64,000 nt of DNA from positions 806,001 to 870,000 of the forward strand of contig NC_091275.1 of NCBI RefSeq assembly GCF_042100115.1. The letters run 5' to 3'. The position numbers and the translations under genes are program-made. How positions within the stretch are numbered: position 1 is the first letter of the stretch; every line of letters begins with the position of its first letter. A model generated the notes under the pieces. It was not told the origin of the DNA. It did no database searches and worked only from the letters and a program-made list of their open reading frames with translations. Positions 42,752 to 54,639 of the stretch are shown in pieces. This stretch comes from Alternaria dauci. Its lineage: Eukaryota > Ascomycota > Dothideomycetes > Pleosporales > Pleosporaceae.

Positions 42752-44726
42752 ATGACCGAGTCGTTATGCAAACATTCAGATGTACGCAAGTTCGACGGAA
42801 TAAGGTGCTGCCTCAGCTGTGGTGAGGCTGTGTTTGAGACCTTGTCTCCGTCAGCCGGCATTCGCACGAGTGATGCGACAGCTCCTTATCAATACACAAA
42901 GCTGAATTACAAACTCGGCCGCGAAATTCGCCTCATCGTCCTTCTTCCGGGCAACTCTGAAGATGCACTTCGATGCAAGATAATCCATGTTAATCTGGAC
43001 GATGACCCCGTTTACGACGCTGTATCCTATACCTGGGCCACGGAGGATGGAGACGCGTCTCTTTGCATGAATATTCGGTGTCAAGCAGGTGGTATCATAC
43101 CTGTTACTTCAAATTGCTATGCTGTCCTCCTCCAACTCAGGCGGTCTAGCGGTGTACGAAGGCTCTGGGTTGATGCAATATGTACGTAGAGCGTCTAGTG
43201 CGAGACTACATGTAGCGCCTGCTGATGTGAAACCTTGGACAGGTATTGACCAGACCAATGTCAACGAACGTAATCATCAGGTCGGGTTTATGGATCAGAT
43301 TTACTCCAGTGCTCGGAGTGTTCGCATCTGTATCCAGGACTCTTCATCAACGACCCCTGTAGTGGATTACGGTCGATTATTCCGCTGGCTACGTGATGGA
43401 GGATCTGGGAGCCACGCAGACGTTGAAACTTCACTACGTTTGGATCTATATCATCTCTTATCACTGAGGTACTTCAGCCGGGTCTGGGTCATTCAAGAGG
43501 TAGCCTTAGCGCAAGAGGTATATTTACATATGAACAACCACATACTCCTGTTTGACTCTACTGTCATGGATCGTATGGAGCGCCTTTGTATGAACCATAT
43601 CTCTGGAATTCCATCCATTCTCAAATGGTCGGCGTGTCGGACAACCGAAGCTGGAATCGCTGCTTGTTTGCAGGCAGCCATGAGCTGCCACGCCACTGAT
43701 CCACGAGACGAGGTCTATGCGGTCTTGAGTTTGATGGAACCTCAAGCTAGGTCACTCATACCTGTCGACTACTCCCTGAACCCTGGGGCCATCTGGGGTC
43801 ACGCAATTGCAGCTATCATCGTCACCCAAGAAAACCTGGATATCTTATCACACGTAGGCGTTCACCACCACGAGTCTTCACCATTCCTGACAAGACAATC
43901 TTCCATGAACCGGGAAGACCTTTCCGCGTATCTGGCGAGATTAGCAGCCGGTACTCCCTATCATTCCACCTTTCCTTACTCTGAGGAGCGTCATGCAACT
44001 CCTTGGCGCGCACAAATTGTAGTGTCGTCGTCAAATCATCCAACTACTTCCCAGCAATCTGCCACCTTCTGTATCATAGGTTCGCCTCGAAATTCCAGCT
44101 TGCTGCCGCGTTTTCGTGTACGGGCACACTACATCGATCGCATAGCTATAGCGAACGTCTTCATGAACCCATGGTCCTCTCAATACAGTCAGTGGGGTTA
44201 TACTTGGGACCAAGTACCATTCCACCAGGTCAGGGGCAGAGATGTGAAGCCACTTCTAGCTTACTTCGAAGCGGATCTAGACAATGTATTCCCGGGTGGT
44301 TCTCATGACTATTTACACACAAGATATGACTACGATCATCAAGCTTTGGCCATAAATGATCGCAGTCTTGCACTTGCAGACTTCTCACAATTCCACCGTA
44401 TTTGTCAAAGGTTAAAAGCAGGGAGACGATTGTTCACCACTCACTTCAGTGTCGGTTTCCCTCGGTTTTATTCCGAAACTATTGGGTTAGACACGAAGAC
44501 ATCGCTTACGCAAGGCGACGAGATATTCGCGATCGACGGTGCAAGAACGCTCTTCATTTTGCGCAGAAGCGACCATATCGGTGATCATTACGAGATTGTG
44601 GGTGAATGCTATCTGTGGGCAGCACACGAGCTTGATTGTTGGCACCCAGGAACTAAGAAGGGAAGGTGGGGACCAGGGGTCGAGAGACCTACTAGCGAGC
44701 AGACACGCATGATCAACATATGCTGA
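42752..44726 (+). CDS. HET-domain protein, second of a tandem pair
   Basis: Two exons: 42752-43181 and 43243-44726, with a GTACGT..CAG intron; the product has 637 residues. HET signatures: DAVSYTWATEDGDASLC, LWVDAICIDQTNVNERNHQV (rebuilt across the intron), MDQIYSSARSV, RVWVIQEVALAQ and TDPRDEVYAVLSL. The C-terminal part is homologous to the first copy (QGDEIFAIDGARTLFILRR, IVGECYLWAAHELDCW). The intron sits inside the IDQ motif; the first copy has no intron there. A Cys-containing N-terminal segment (GIRCCLSCGEAVFETL) is not shared with copy one. Presumed role: non-self recognition. The gap to copy one is only 220 bp. Confidence 0.92.
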
Positions 44727-45277
44727 TATGCATCTGTGTTGGGTCGACAGGGGTTGTTGAGGGAATGTCGTACATTGGTTCGTTCCAAGGTCATTCAAGA
44801 ACGAAGACGCAAAACAAAAAAGTGGGGTTGCAGAACCACCAAGCCAACAGAGAATTGAGATTTTTTCTGACCGTATGGGCATTATGCCATCTCGCGAGGT
44901 GCCTTTTTGTGGCAGGTCGATCATTAACACACGGGCGACGTAATTGCATCGTACAGCGCGTTCGTGGCGTAGGATTTCGAGGGCGTTGTGAGGTGTAACC
45001 CGATTAGGTCCATGCGCCCATGCACCCCACTCGTTTTTGATAGATTGTGTTGTAGCGACATCCTCGCGTTGATACTATCAATACCTGAACCCATACGCAC
45101 GCGATGTATGACTCCTGTCTAGGCAGATGCGACAGATCGCAGATTGCCAGGCTAGCACGTATAAATGACGTATAGATGATGCTCAACTACCGTGTGTGCC
45201 TTGTACCCCCAGACTACTTACTGAAGATCATACTCCTACTCGGCCTACCAAATCGCAGCATCATAACGTCCCCAATC
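44727..45277. other. Intergenic
   Basis: 551 bp between the second HET gene and the decarboxylase. An in-frame ATG at 45176 would extend the decarboxylase by 34 residues. Nothing else seen. Confidence 0.45.
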
Positions 45278-46678
45278 ATGTCGCACCAAGAAAACACCAA
45301 GAACGTCCCTGAGGAACACCGGGTTCACAGGACCGGCTCCTGGCTCCCGTCAGACCACCGCGTTCACAAGAAATGGCTATCAGGCATTATCGAGCGGGTG
45401 GAAAACAAGCCTCAAGAGCTGCATCCGGTCTTGCAAGAGTTCAAAGACCTGATCGAGAACAACACACGTATCTACATCCTGGTAAACTCCATGTTTGAAG
45501 AGATACCTACAAAGAAGCCGTACAAGAACGATCCCGTGGGCCATAAGCAGGTTCGAGATTACCACCACATGTTGGAGCTTTTCAACCATATTCTCAAAAC
45601 AGCACCGGAATGGAATGACCATGAGTACTCTGTTGGGATGGTGGGAACCCCTTTCAATGCCATCTTGGACTGGCCGATGGTGAGTGTGTCTGCTTGAGCT
45701 GCATTTGGAATACATGTTAATCACATCGTGTAGGGTACACCATCCGGCTTTGCCTTCTTCCTGGACCCCGAAGTCAACAAGATGATCAAAAAAGTACTCA
45801 ACGCGTGGGCAGAGTTTCTCGCCTCACCAGCATCAGCATATGTGCTTGGCACCGACAAGATCGGCTGGCTCAGCGATCACGGCACTCACGATCTCGCATT
45901 GACAGCCAATGTTGGCCAGACATCTCACTCTTTTGAAGAAATGTTTCACTGCGACCCATCCAAGAAGTATCATGGTTACAAGTCATGGGACGACTTCTTC
46001 ACCCGCCATTTCCACGAAGACAAGCGACCCGTTGCCAGTCCTGATGACGACAGCGTAATCGCCAATGCGTGCGAGTCGAAGCCGTATAAGGTAGGTCGTA
46101 ATATCTCCAAACGCGACCGCTTCTGGCTGAAGGGCCAACCTTACTCGCTCATGGACATGCTCGCCATGGACCCACTGCACGAGCAGTTCATTGGCGGTAC
46201 CATCTATCAAGCCTTCTTATCCGCATTGAGCTACCACCGCTGGCACGCGCCTGTCAGCGGCAAAGTCGTAAAGTCATACCTTGTTGAAGGCACATACTTC
46301 TCCGAACCACTTTTCGAAGGTCTCGGTGATCCCTCGGCTCAAGGCGGTATTGATGAAGAAGGCGAGAAGACTGGCCAAGGTTACCTCACTGCAACTGCCA
46401 CACGCGCCATCATCTTCATCGAGGCGGATAACAAGGATCTCGGGCTGGTCTGCTTTATGGGCATCGGTATGACTGAAGTCTCAACATGCGACACCACTGT
46501 CAAAGAGGGACAACACGTCAAGAAGGGTGATGAGATTGGGATGTTCCACTATGGTGGGAGCACGCATTGTGCCCTGTTTAGGAAGGGCGTGGAGTTGGAG
46601 GGCTTTCCGGATACACAGAATGTGAAGCACAACGTGCCGGTGAGGGCGAAGCTGGCGACTGTGAAGAAGACTACTTGA
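45278..46678 (+). CDS. PsiD-like / phosphatidylserine decarboxylase-family enzyme
   Basis: Two exons: 45278-45679 and 45734-46678, with a GTGAGT..TAG intron in phase zero; the product has 448 residues. It joins an N-terminal PSDC-type helical domain (about 1-150, with HPVLQEFKDLIENNTRIYIL and PFNAILDWPMGTPSGFAFFL) to a C-terminal PS-decarboxylase-type catalytic domain (YKSWDDFFTRHFHEDKRPVA, then YHRWHAPVSGKVVKSYLVEG). The self-cleaving Gly-Ser that yields the pyruvoyl group is in YGGSTHCALF (46553-46564). This architecture is that of the PsiD group, which includes fungal L-tryptophan decarboxylases, not the mitochondrial phosphatidylserine decarboxylase: no targeting peptide or membrane anchor is seen. 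The substrate (amino acid or phospholipid) is open. No psilocybin-type or indole pathway genes lie nearby. Confidence 0.88.
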
Positions 46679-47061
46679 AAGAGGAGCCGATTCGATTGGG
46701 AAAGACGTCATATGGTAACCGCTAGCTAGGGTATTTATAACGTAGCGTAATGATGAGTGAAAGTGTATATATAAGACGAACAAGTCGAGATTCGAGTATA
46801 TGCGATGCCAGAGACGTGCTTGCGGGAGGCTGAGGCTCTTCGGAGGATGCTTGGACCTAGCGCAAGGCGGTGGCCAAAGCGCCCCAGCTCGGAGCGTGGG
46901 TCTCTACATCACTGACGAGCCGCAACACCACCAAACAACGCCGCCGCCCCATCCCACGCTTTCCTCTCTCCCATCCGACACTTGCATCCGCCGCCTCCGC
47001 TCTACTTGGCAGCAAGTGAACACCCCGATATCCGATAAACACACATCACGACCCCGCCACC
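46679..47061. other. Intergenic, RPN5 promoter
   Basis: 383 bp. The last 130 bases before the RPN5 ATG are rich in C and A runs, as expected of a strong housekeeping fungal promoter/5' UTR. No gene. Confidence 0.5.
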
Positions 47062-48751
47062 ATGTCTAGCGGAGAAGTGCTCAAGGCCGACAAGGACTTT
47101 ACCAAGGAAGTCGATGCGGCCATTCCGGAGGCGGAGAAGCTCGCATCTGTATGTCGACTGGTTGCCGAAAGCGGAGCAAAGCTAACATAGTTGATTAGAG
47201 CAACCCGCAAGCTGGCATTGACAAGCTGCTCACGCTCGAGAAGCAGACCCGCCAGGTACACAAGCCCCAAGCCTGCGCGCATGGGCATGTATTGACCATC
47301 TCCAGGCCTCAGATCTCGCCTCTACTTCGCGAATCATAATCGCCATCGTCACGATAGCAAAGGATGCGAAGGACTGGAACTTGATGAATGAGCAGGTCCT
47401 GCTCCTCTCCAAGAAGCATGGACAGCTCAAGCAGGCCACCACCAAGATGGTACAGACCGTCATGGGATTCCTTGACGAGACACCAAACCTCGAGACAAAA
47501 CTATCCGTCATCGAGACACTGCGGACAGTCACCGAGGGCAAGGTAGGCACCACCAACGGACAGGACACGTGCTGTTGCTGACATGGTGACAGATCTTTGT
47601 CGAAGTCGAACGTGCCCGAGTGACCCGCATCCTGTCCAACATCAAGAAGGAGCAAGGCGACATCGACTCAGCGACAGACATTCTATGCGAGCTGCAAGTC
47701 GAGACGTTCGGCTCCATGACCCGCCGCGAGAAGACCGAGTTCATCCTACAACAGGTGGCGCTATGCATACAGAAGGGCGACTGGACACAGGCTGGTATTC
47801 TGAGCAGGAAGATCAGCACAAGGTATTTTGCCCGGAGACCAAAGAAGACTCCCGAGCAGCTTGAGAAGGACCAGAAGGAGCGGGAGGAGAAGGAGAAGAA
47901 CCGAAGCCCCGAGGACCCGCCCATTGAGCCAGAGGACGATGTAACAGACCTGAAGCTCCAGTACTACGAGCAGCAGATTACCTTGGCGAAGCACGACGAC
48001 AAATACCTCGACGTCTGCAAGCACTACCGACAAGTACTGGATACCGAGGCTGTGGAGGAGGACCCCAACAAGCTCCGAGCGGTATGTTTCAAGTCCAGAT
48101 ACTTGTACAAACTCGTTCCTAACACATGCGTAGATTCTCCAGCGCGTCATCTACTTCATCATCCTCTCGCCGTACGACAACGAGCAGTCCGACCTCATCC
48201 ACCGTATCCAGCGCGACTCTCGCAACTCGCAGATCCCACAAGACGCACAATTAGTCAAGCTCTTCACTGTGCCTGAGCTTATGAGGTGGCCGATGGTAGC
48301 TAAGCAGTTTGGACCTCACCTTACAGAGACGGATGTATTCGACGCGGAGAAGGGCGACTCGGATGACCCCAAGGCATTCCAGAGATGGCAGGATCTTCGA
48401 AAGCGTGTCATTGAGCACAACGTTCGCGTCGTCGCCAAGTACTACACACGCATTCAGATCCCGCGTCTGACAGAGCTGCTGGACCTCACAGAAGACGAGA
48501 CAGAGAAGAACATCAGCGAGCTAGTATCCGCAAAGACCATTTACGCCAAGATCGACCGACCTGCACGAATCGTCACGTTCTCGAAGCCCAGGGATGCCGA
48601 CGATGTGCTGAATGAGTGGAGCGGAAACATGAAGAGCTTGTTGGGTCTTCTCGAGCGCGTTGATCATCTCATCACCAAGGAGGAAATGATGGCGCGCATC
48701 CAGCCTACCAAGGTTGACAAGAGCAAGGCGATCAAGGGCAAGGCGAAATAG
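47062..48751 (+). CDS. RPN5: 26S proteasome regulatory subunit RPN5
   Basis: Five exons: 47062-47148, 47199-47255, 47306-47542, 47593-48081 and 48134-48751. All introns are GT..AG, all in phase zero and about 50 bp; the product has 495 residues. RPN5 is a PCI-domain subunit of the proteasome lid and, in yeast, also of the COP9 signalosome. Features: N-terminal helical repeats, KKHGQLKQATTKMVQ, EQGDIDSATDILCELQVETFGSM, KTEFILQQVALCI, YYEQQITLAKHDDKYLDVC, and a C-terminal PCI/winged-helix part with HNVRVVAKYYTRIQIPRLTE and AKIDRPARIVTF. An acidic/Lys-rich insertion (EKDQKEREEKEKNRSPEDPP) separates two helices. Length and order match the family, and a nearby AG gives the only acceptor ambiguity (47198 or 47200; the frame requires 47198). 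Confidence 0.95.
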
Positions 48752-49277
48752 GAGTCGCGAAGATCCTCGGGTCTCCTCAAAACATGCGTATGAGATGGAC
48801 TGCATTCGGTCGTGTAACGGCCTTGTGAACTATAACGCTGATGATGACGCATGGAAGTGGGTATGATGGTCTACGAATGGGCGCATTTGCAGGCAGACTA
48901 AGAAGGTTGAGCTTGTATCGATGCGATACCTGCATTGGACATGTCGCATGGCTGACCTGGGCGCGAGACGAAAGATAGAGTACTTGTGCATTTGCCATAG
49001 GATAACAAAACAAATCCAAGCAATAGCTACAACGAAGACATTCCGACTGAATTGTTGTGGTACTAACACTGACACGACCGCTTTTCCCCAGGGCACATGT
49101 CGCAGCTAAATGAAGCACCTACACGTTGCATCATCTGCCAAGCCACTTTAGCACAGACACGGACTAGCGCAACGCGTCCGACGCGTCCCTTCCTTCCCCG
49201 GAGTATGGCAGTCACACCCGTTGATAGTCTCAAACTCTCGCCACTTTCACACGCCCAACTGTAACACCACGATAATC
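48752..49277. other. Intergenic, MSH6 promoter
   Basis: 526 bp between RPN5 and MSH6 on the same strand. Two overlapping MluI-box-like ACGCGT sites appear near 49173-49188 (AACGCGTCCGACGCGTCC). MCB-type elements of this sequence drive G1/S expression of DNA repair and replication genes in yeasts, which would suit MSH6. Confidence 0.5.
49173..49187 (+). promoter_or_regulatory. Paired ACGCGT (MCB-like) elements upstream of MSH6
   Basis: Two ACGCGT hexamers lie about 90-100 bp upstream of the MSH6 ATG. In yeasts this is the MBF binding site that times S-phase genes. Its use here is inferred from sequence and neighbour only. Confidence 0.5.
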
Positions 49278-52200
49278 ATGGTTCGCGGCGTCGAAGGAAA
49301 CGAAATGTCGACGCCTCGCGCTTCACAAAAGAAGCAGCCCGCCTCCGCGTCGCAATCGGCAAAGGGCCAAAAGTCCATCTTGGGCTTCTTCCAAAAGAAG
49401 TCTACCAACTCACCAAGCCCCGCGCCATCCGATGCTACACCAGTCGACAAGACTCCAACATCCAAATTGGCCAGGAAGGCGTTCAACGACCCGCCTGCAG
49501 CCATCACACCTGTGCCGAGCAGCGACGCCCCCGACTACTCGAGTCCCATCAAACAGGAACAAGAGTTGACAATAGGGAGGGGAAGGAACAAGGAGAATGG
49601 TTTGTTGTCAACCGTCTCAAAAATCGATTTCATAGCTGACAGCGCACTGCCAGAGCCTGCAGATGTCACTCCCAGTAGCCCAACACGCAAGGTACGTGCC
49701 ATGTGCCATTGTACGTGTTGACCGCACCCACTAACATTTCCACTTAGGCACGAAAGCCTGTCAACTATGCCGAATCCGATGACGAGGACGAGGACGTATT
49801 GGGTCCGATTGCGAACAATGCTAGGGGCAGAGCGACGAAGCGCCAGCGGGTCGTCGTCGACGACGATTCAGACGACGAGTTCGGATTAGACGCGGCCACA
49901 CAGAAGGCTATGCTCGAGGAAGAAGACGACGATGATATTGAAGACTTTGTTGTTCCAGACGATTCCGACAAGGAGGTTGCATCGAAGAAACGCAAACGTT
50001 CAGCAGCGCCCAAGAGTCGTGTCAAGACTGCTCCCGCATCATCACCACCTATCATCGAGGCCAAGGAAAACGAAGACGATGGAGATGTCGTCATGGCTAG
50101 CACGTCGACTGCCCAACAATGGATCTACGATCCCGAGAATCCAATGGTCTTCAAGCCCCGCGCGTCTATACAAGCGACCAAGAAAGACCCCAGCAAGAAG
50201 GCCAAAGAACGACCAAGCGCATCGGAGCCCGAGGCGAGATATCCATGGCTTGCGCACCAGATGGACGCAGATCGGCATCCGGTTGATCACCCAGACTACG
50301 ACCCCCGCACACTCTATATCCCTCCGGGTGCTTGGAACAAGTTCTCCGCTTTCGAGACACAGTATTGGGAGATCAAGAGCAAGTGGTGGGATACTGTTGT
50401 CTTCTTCAAGAAAGGCAAATTCTACGAGCTGTACGAGAAAGACGCTTCTATAGGCCACCAGCTCTTCGACCTCAAATTGACCGACCGTGTTAACATGAGG
50501 ATGGTGGGTGTACCAGAAGCTTCGCTGGACATGTGGGCAACACAGTTCGTAGCAGCAGGATACAAAGTTGCTAGAGTCGATCAGATGGAGTCGGCCTTGG
50601 GCAAAGAGATGCGCGAACGCGACGACAAGGGCAAGACTCCTAAGAAGGCTGGCAAGGAAAACAAAGTGATTCGTAGAGAGCTCGCTACGGTGCTCACATC
50701 CGGTACACTTGTGGACACGGGCATGCTTCAGAGCGAGATGTCGACATACTGTATGGCTATCAAGGAGATCGACCGCGATAACCTGCCAGCGTTCGGAATA
50801 GCCTTCGTGGACACTGCTACGGCCCAGTTTCAGCTATGCGAGTTCACCGACGATGTCGACATGACGAAGTTCGAAACCCTAATCGCCCAGATGAGACCCG
50901 GCGAGCTCCTCCTGGAAAAGTCTTGTGTATCTGCGAAAGCTCTACGAATACTCAAGAACAATACCCCGCCCACAACAATCTGGAACTACCTGAAGCCTAA
51001 CAAGGAGTTCTGGCCAGCCGACATCACCATCCGGGAATTGGAAGCGAACAACTATTTTGAGTCACCTACAGAAGACAACATCGAGGCTTGGCCGCCAGTT
51101 CTCCGCGAAGCTCGAGAGCAAGAACTAGTCATGTCATCCTTCGGAGCTCTTCTACAGTACCTGCGGTCGTTGATGATCGAGCGCGATCTTGTCACACTCG
51201 GAAACTTCCAGTGGTACGATCCGATACGGAAGGCTACCAGTCTGGTTCTTGATGGGCAGAGCTTGATTAATCTAGAAATATTTGCCAACACATTTGACGG
51301 ATCAATTGAGGGTACGTTGTTCGCCATGCTGAACCGCTGCATTACTCCATTCGGCAAGCGGTTGCTCAGGCAATGGGTATGCCATCCTCTTGCGGATGCA
51401 ACCAAGATCAACGCGCGTTTGGACGCTGTGGATGCGCTGAACGCCGACTCTACCATCATGGAAAACTTCAGCGCGTCTCTCAGTAAATTGCCAGATCTTG
51501 AACGCCTCATCTCTCGCGTACATGCGGGCCGATGCAGGGCGCAAGATTTTCTGAAAGTGTTGGAAGGCTTTGAGCAGATCGAGTACACCATCAGCTTATT
51601 GAAACAATTCGGCGAAGGCGAGGGTCTTATTGGACAGCTCATCTCCTCCATGCCTGATTTGGCAGCATCACTGGCGAAATGGAACTCGGCCTTCGATCGA
51701 GACATTGCCCGGAAAGAGGGACTTCTCATTCCCGAGCCTGGCATCGAAGAGGACTTTGATAACAGCCAAGAGGAAATTGACACTTGCAAAGCTAACCTGG
51801 ACGCGTTATTGAAGAAGGTCCGGAAAGAGCTCAACTCGAACGCTGTCCAATACAACGACATCGGCAAGGAGATCTACCAACTGGAGGTACCCAAGAAGGT
51901 CAAAGTCCCCAACAGCTGGGACCAGATGTCAGCTACTGCCAAGGTCACTCGATACTACACACCTGAGCTTCGAAAGCTAGTGCGAGCACTACAAGAAGCT
52001 CAGGAGACGCATGGCCAGATTACCCGGGAAGTTGCTACTCGCTTCTGCCAACGCTTTGACGAGGACTACAAGATCTGGCTCGCGGCCGTCAAAATTATTG
52101 CTCAGCTTGATTGCTTGATCAGTCTTGCCAAAGCATCTGCCTCACTTGGAGAGCCTAGTTGCCGTCCTGTTTTCGAAGAGGGCAATCGTACTGTGGTTGA

Positions 52201-53026
52201 GTTTGAAGAACTCCGCCACCCGTGCATGCTTAACACGGTCGACGACTTCATCCCCAATGACATCAGGCTAGGCGGTGACTCTGCTAACATCAGTCTGCTC
52301 ACTGGTGCAAACGCAGCCGGTAAATCCACTATCCTTCGCATGACTTGTATCGCGGTCATCCTCGCACAGGTGGGATGTTACCTACCCTGCACATCAGCCA
52401 GGCTCACACCTGTCGACCGCATCATGTCCCGTCTCGGTGCCAATGACAACATCTTCGCCGCCCAATCCACCTTCTTTGTTGAGCTCTCAGAAACACAGAA
52501 GATTCTTTCGGAAGCTACACCTCGCTCCCTCGTCATCCTCGACGAGCTCGGCCGTGGCACATCATCTTATGATGGTGTGGCAGTTGCACAAGCTGTTTTA
52601 CACGATATCAGTACACGCGTAGGCTGCGTGGGATTCTTCGCCACTCACTACCGTTCTCTCGCCAAGGAATTCGAGTTCCACCCTGAAGTCGAGAACAAGC
52701 GTATGCGTATCCACGTCGACGATGCATCCAAGTCCATCACCTTCCTCTACAAACTGGAACAGGGTGTGGCCGAAGGTAGTTTTGGTATGCACTGTGCGGC
52801 CATGTGTGGTATCCCGAGCAAAGTCATTGAGAACGCGGAGAAGGCAGCTAGGGAGTGGGAGCACACTAGTAGGCTGGGAGAAAGGATGGAAGTCAACAAG
52901 GATGAGGGTGGTGTTTACGTACCGCTTGGTCTGCAGAGTGACGTTGCTTGGACGCTGAGGGAGGGCTTGGAGGGTGTCGGTGATCGGGCGCTGGATGTTC
53001 TGCTAGAGGCTATCTCCGCGCTTTGA
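49278..53026 (+). CDS. MSH6: DNA mismatch repair protein MSH6
   Basis: Two exons: 49278-49691 and 49748-53026, with a GTACGT..TAG intron; the product has 1230 residues. MSH6 pairs with MSH2 (MutS-alpha) to recognise base mismatches and small loops. The N-terminus carries a PCNA-interacting box, QKSILGFF, at residues 31-38, then an acidic disordered linker. The mismatch-binding domain has the Phe-x-Glu wedge in KGKFYELYEKD (near residue 362). The ATPase domain has Walker A GANAAGKSTILR (about 991) and Walker B with signature loop VILDELGRGTSSYDG (about 1065), followed by FFATHYRSLA. All key residues are intact. The start ATG opens MVRGVEGNEMSTPRA; other frames upstream are not homologous. Confidence 0.97.
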
Positions 53027-53519
53027 GTGTGCGTGGTGTTGTCAAGGGGAGGGTGTAAGATATAGGACAAGGCGTAAAATGGTCGGGCGGGTAACACTTG
53101 TGGGATGTATTCATACGGGACGGTGCACCAGGTTCGGTCGATTTAGCATTCGCGCTGTAATTATGTAGTGTCAGTCAACGTATCGCATGTCAATCAACTT
53201 TTCAAGAGTGATACAAGAGCCCAACATCTTTATGCTGGTATATGCTGCCAACTGTCAAGTAAGACTGTGTGAATCATTCGAGGATCATGCATACCAGAAT
53301 GAAATTAAAGCAAATCATCCATGGTGTAATATCCATGCCTCACTATGCACAGATGCGTGTACGAGTCCGATGCCACCTGTAGTCTCCCGTATCCCCCGAA
53401 CGCTCACCAAATGCCGAACCCATACCGCTGGACGCCTAACTAGAACTCAATGCTGAAGCACTACATGAACTTTTCGCCTTCCTCCTTCGCTCGATCCGTA
53501 GTCTCCAAAGCCCATCGTC
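53027..53519. other. Intergenic between convergent genes
   Basis: 493 bp between the MSH6 stop and the stop of the minus-strand nuclear protein. AT-rich parts near 53280-53330 suit 3' ends. No gene. Confidence 0.5.
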
Positions 53520-54255
53520 CTACTCCGCATCTGGGGCAACCAGCTTCCTGTATCCAGTAGCCGCGCTCCTACCTCCACCGATACTACCACCAGCACCAAA
53601 CGTCTCAATGCCATCGAGGAATCCGTAGCTGGTACCAGCACTGCCGTCCTCAGCCGACTCATCGTAGAAACCAGAACCGTGCTCGAAACCCGGTTCCTCC
53701 TTCTTGACCTTGACCTTCTTCTCAAACTCTTCGTCTTCGTCGCCATCGTCATCGGCGGCCGAGACGTCGTCGGAGGGCGATGAGGTGGGCTGGCGGGTAC
53801 CCTTTCGGGCACGCTTGGCAGGTGTGTCGGAAGTAGTAGGTGGGCCACGCTTCTTCGGGGTAGACATGGGCGTAGATGTAGCCTTGGCCCGACCTGGACC
53901 ACCAGTCTTCCTGGGAGTGGAGGGGCCGTTTGTGGAGAGGGACTCGCCGAGGAGTCTGATCTTGGTCTTGATTTTGCCAAAGGTTACGCTCGCGGAGCCG
54001 ATGGTGTAGCCGGTTAGGGCGGCAAGCTTGGTCATGTCGATCTGGGGATGGGCGTGTTAGAGAGAGGGATAGAAGGGAGGATGATGAAGTGATCTGGAGT
54101 TTGTTGGAGTGTGTCGGGAGTCGACATGATGAAGATTGGTGAGGTAGTAGTGGTGTTGGAGTACATACCTTTGGCTGGGTCTCCATACACTGCCAGGCGA
54201 GGGCGAGGACCTCCATCTCACGAGGAGAGAAGCTGACATCTTTGTTGCCTGCCAT
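53520..54255 (-). CDS. Conserved fungal nuclear protein, Lys/Ser-rich
   Basis: Two exons: 54169-54255 and 53520-54041, with a GTATGT..CAG intron in phase zero; the product has 202 residues. The N-terminal 60 residues form a small helical domain (FSPREMEVLALAWQCMETQP, then IDMTKLAALTGYTIGSASVTFGKIKTKIRLL), which looks like a short DNA- or chromatin-binding fold seen in many ascomycete proteins. The rest is disordered, rich in Pro, Ser, Lys and acidic residues, with clusters such as KRARKGTRQPTSSP suggesting a nuclear localisation signal. The biological role is unknown. Comparison with related proteins supports the short first exon ending at QPK. The helical domain could be SANT/Myb-like or novel. 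Confidence 0.75.
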
Positions 54256-54639
54256 TTTGATCTTGTAGTGTGGGTGTAGATAGAATGTATGCTGAGTGTT
54301 TGGAAGTGTGTTGAAGGCAAAAGCTATCGCAGAAGGTAGTGGGAGAGCGACGGAGGAAAAGACTAGAAGAGGCGGGGATACGTTGTTTATATGCTATCCC
54401 ACAGAAACAGAGAGACCCTTAAAATCGGCGGTGAAGGCGGCAGTTTGGTGAGATTTGAGCGTGTGGTGAGAGTGACTAGGCAACTAAAAAGAGGACAGAA
54501 AAGACAGCTTCACCCTGTCTTTAGAGGTCCACTCAGAAACTGTAGGCCAGCACAGCGCGCAAGTGAGTCTGGCTGGAAGATATTTGCAATTCATAGAGTA
54601 TATTCTGGAGGCAATTTGAGACAGCAGCACACTGCCGTG
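54256..54639. other. Intergenic
   Basis: 384 bp: promoter of the nuclear protein gene and 3' flank of PIG-U, both minus strand. No gene seen. Confidence 0.5.

Noticed and set aside
51052..51867. 271-codon minus-strand ORF opposite MSH6
   Set aside because: Fully antisense to conserved MutS sequence, with no domain-like features.
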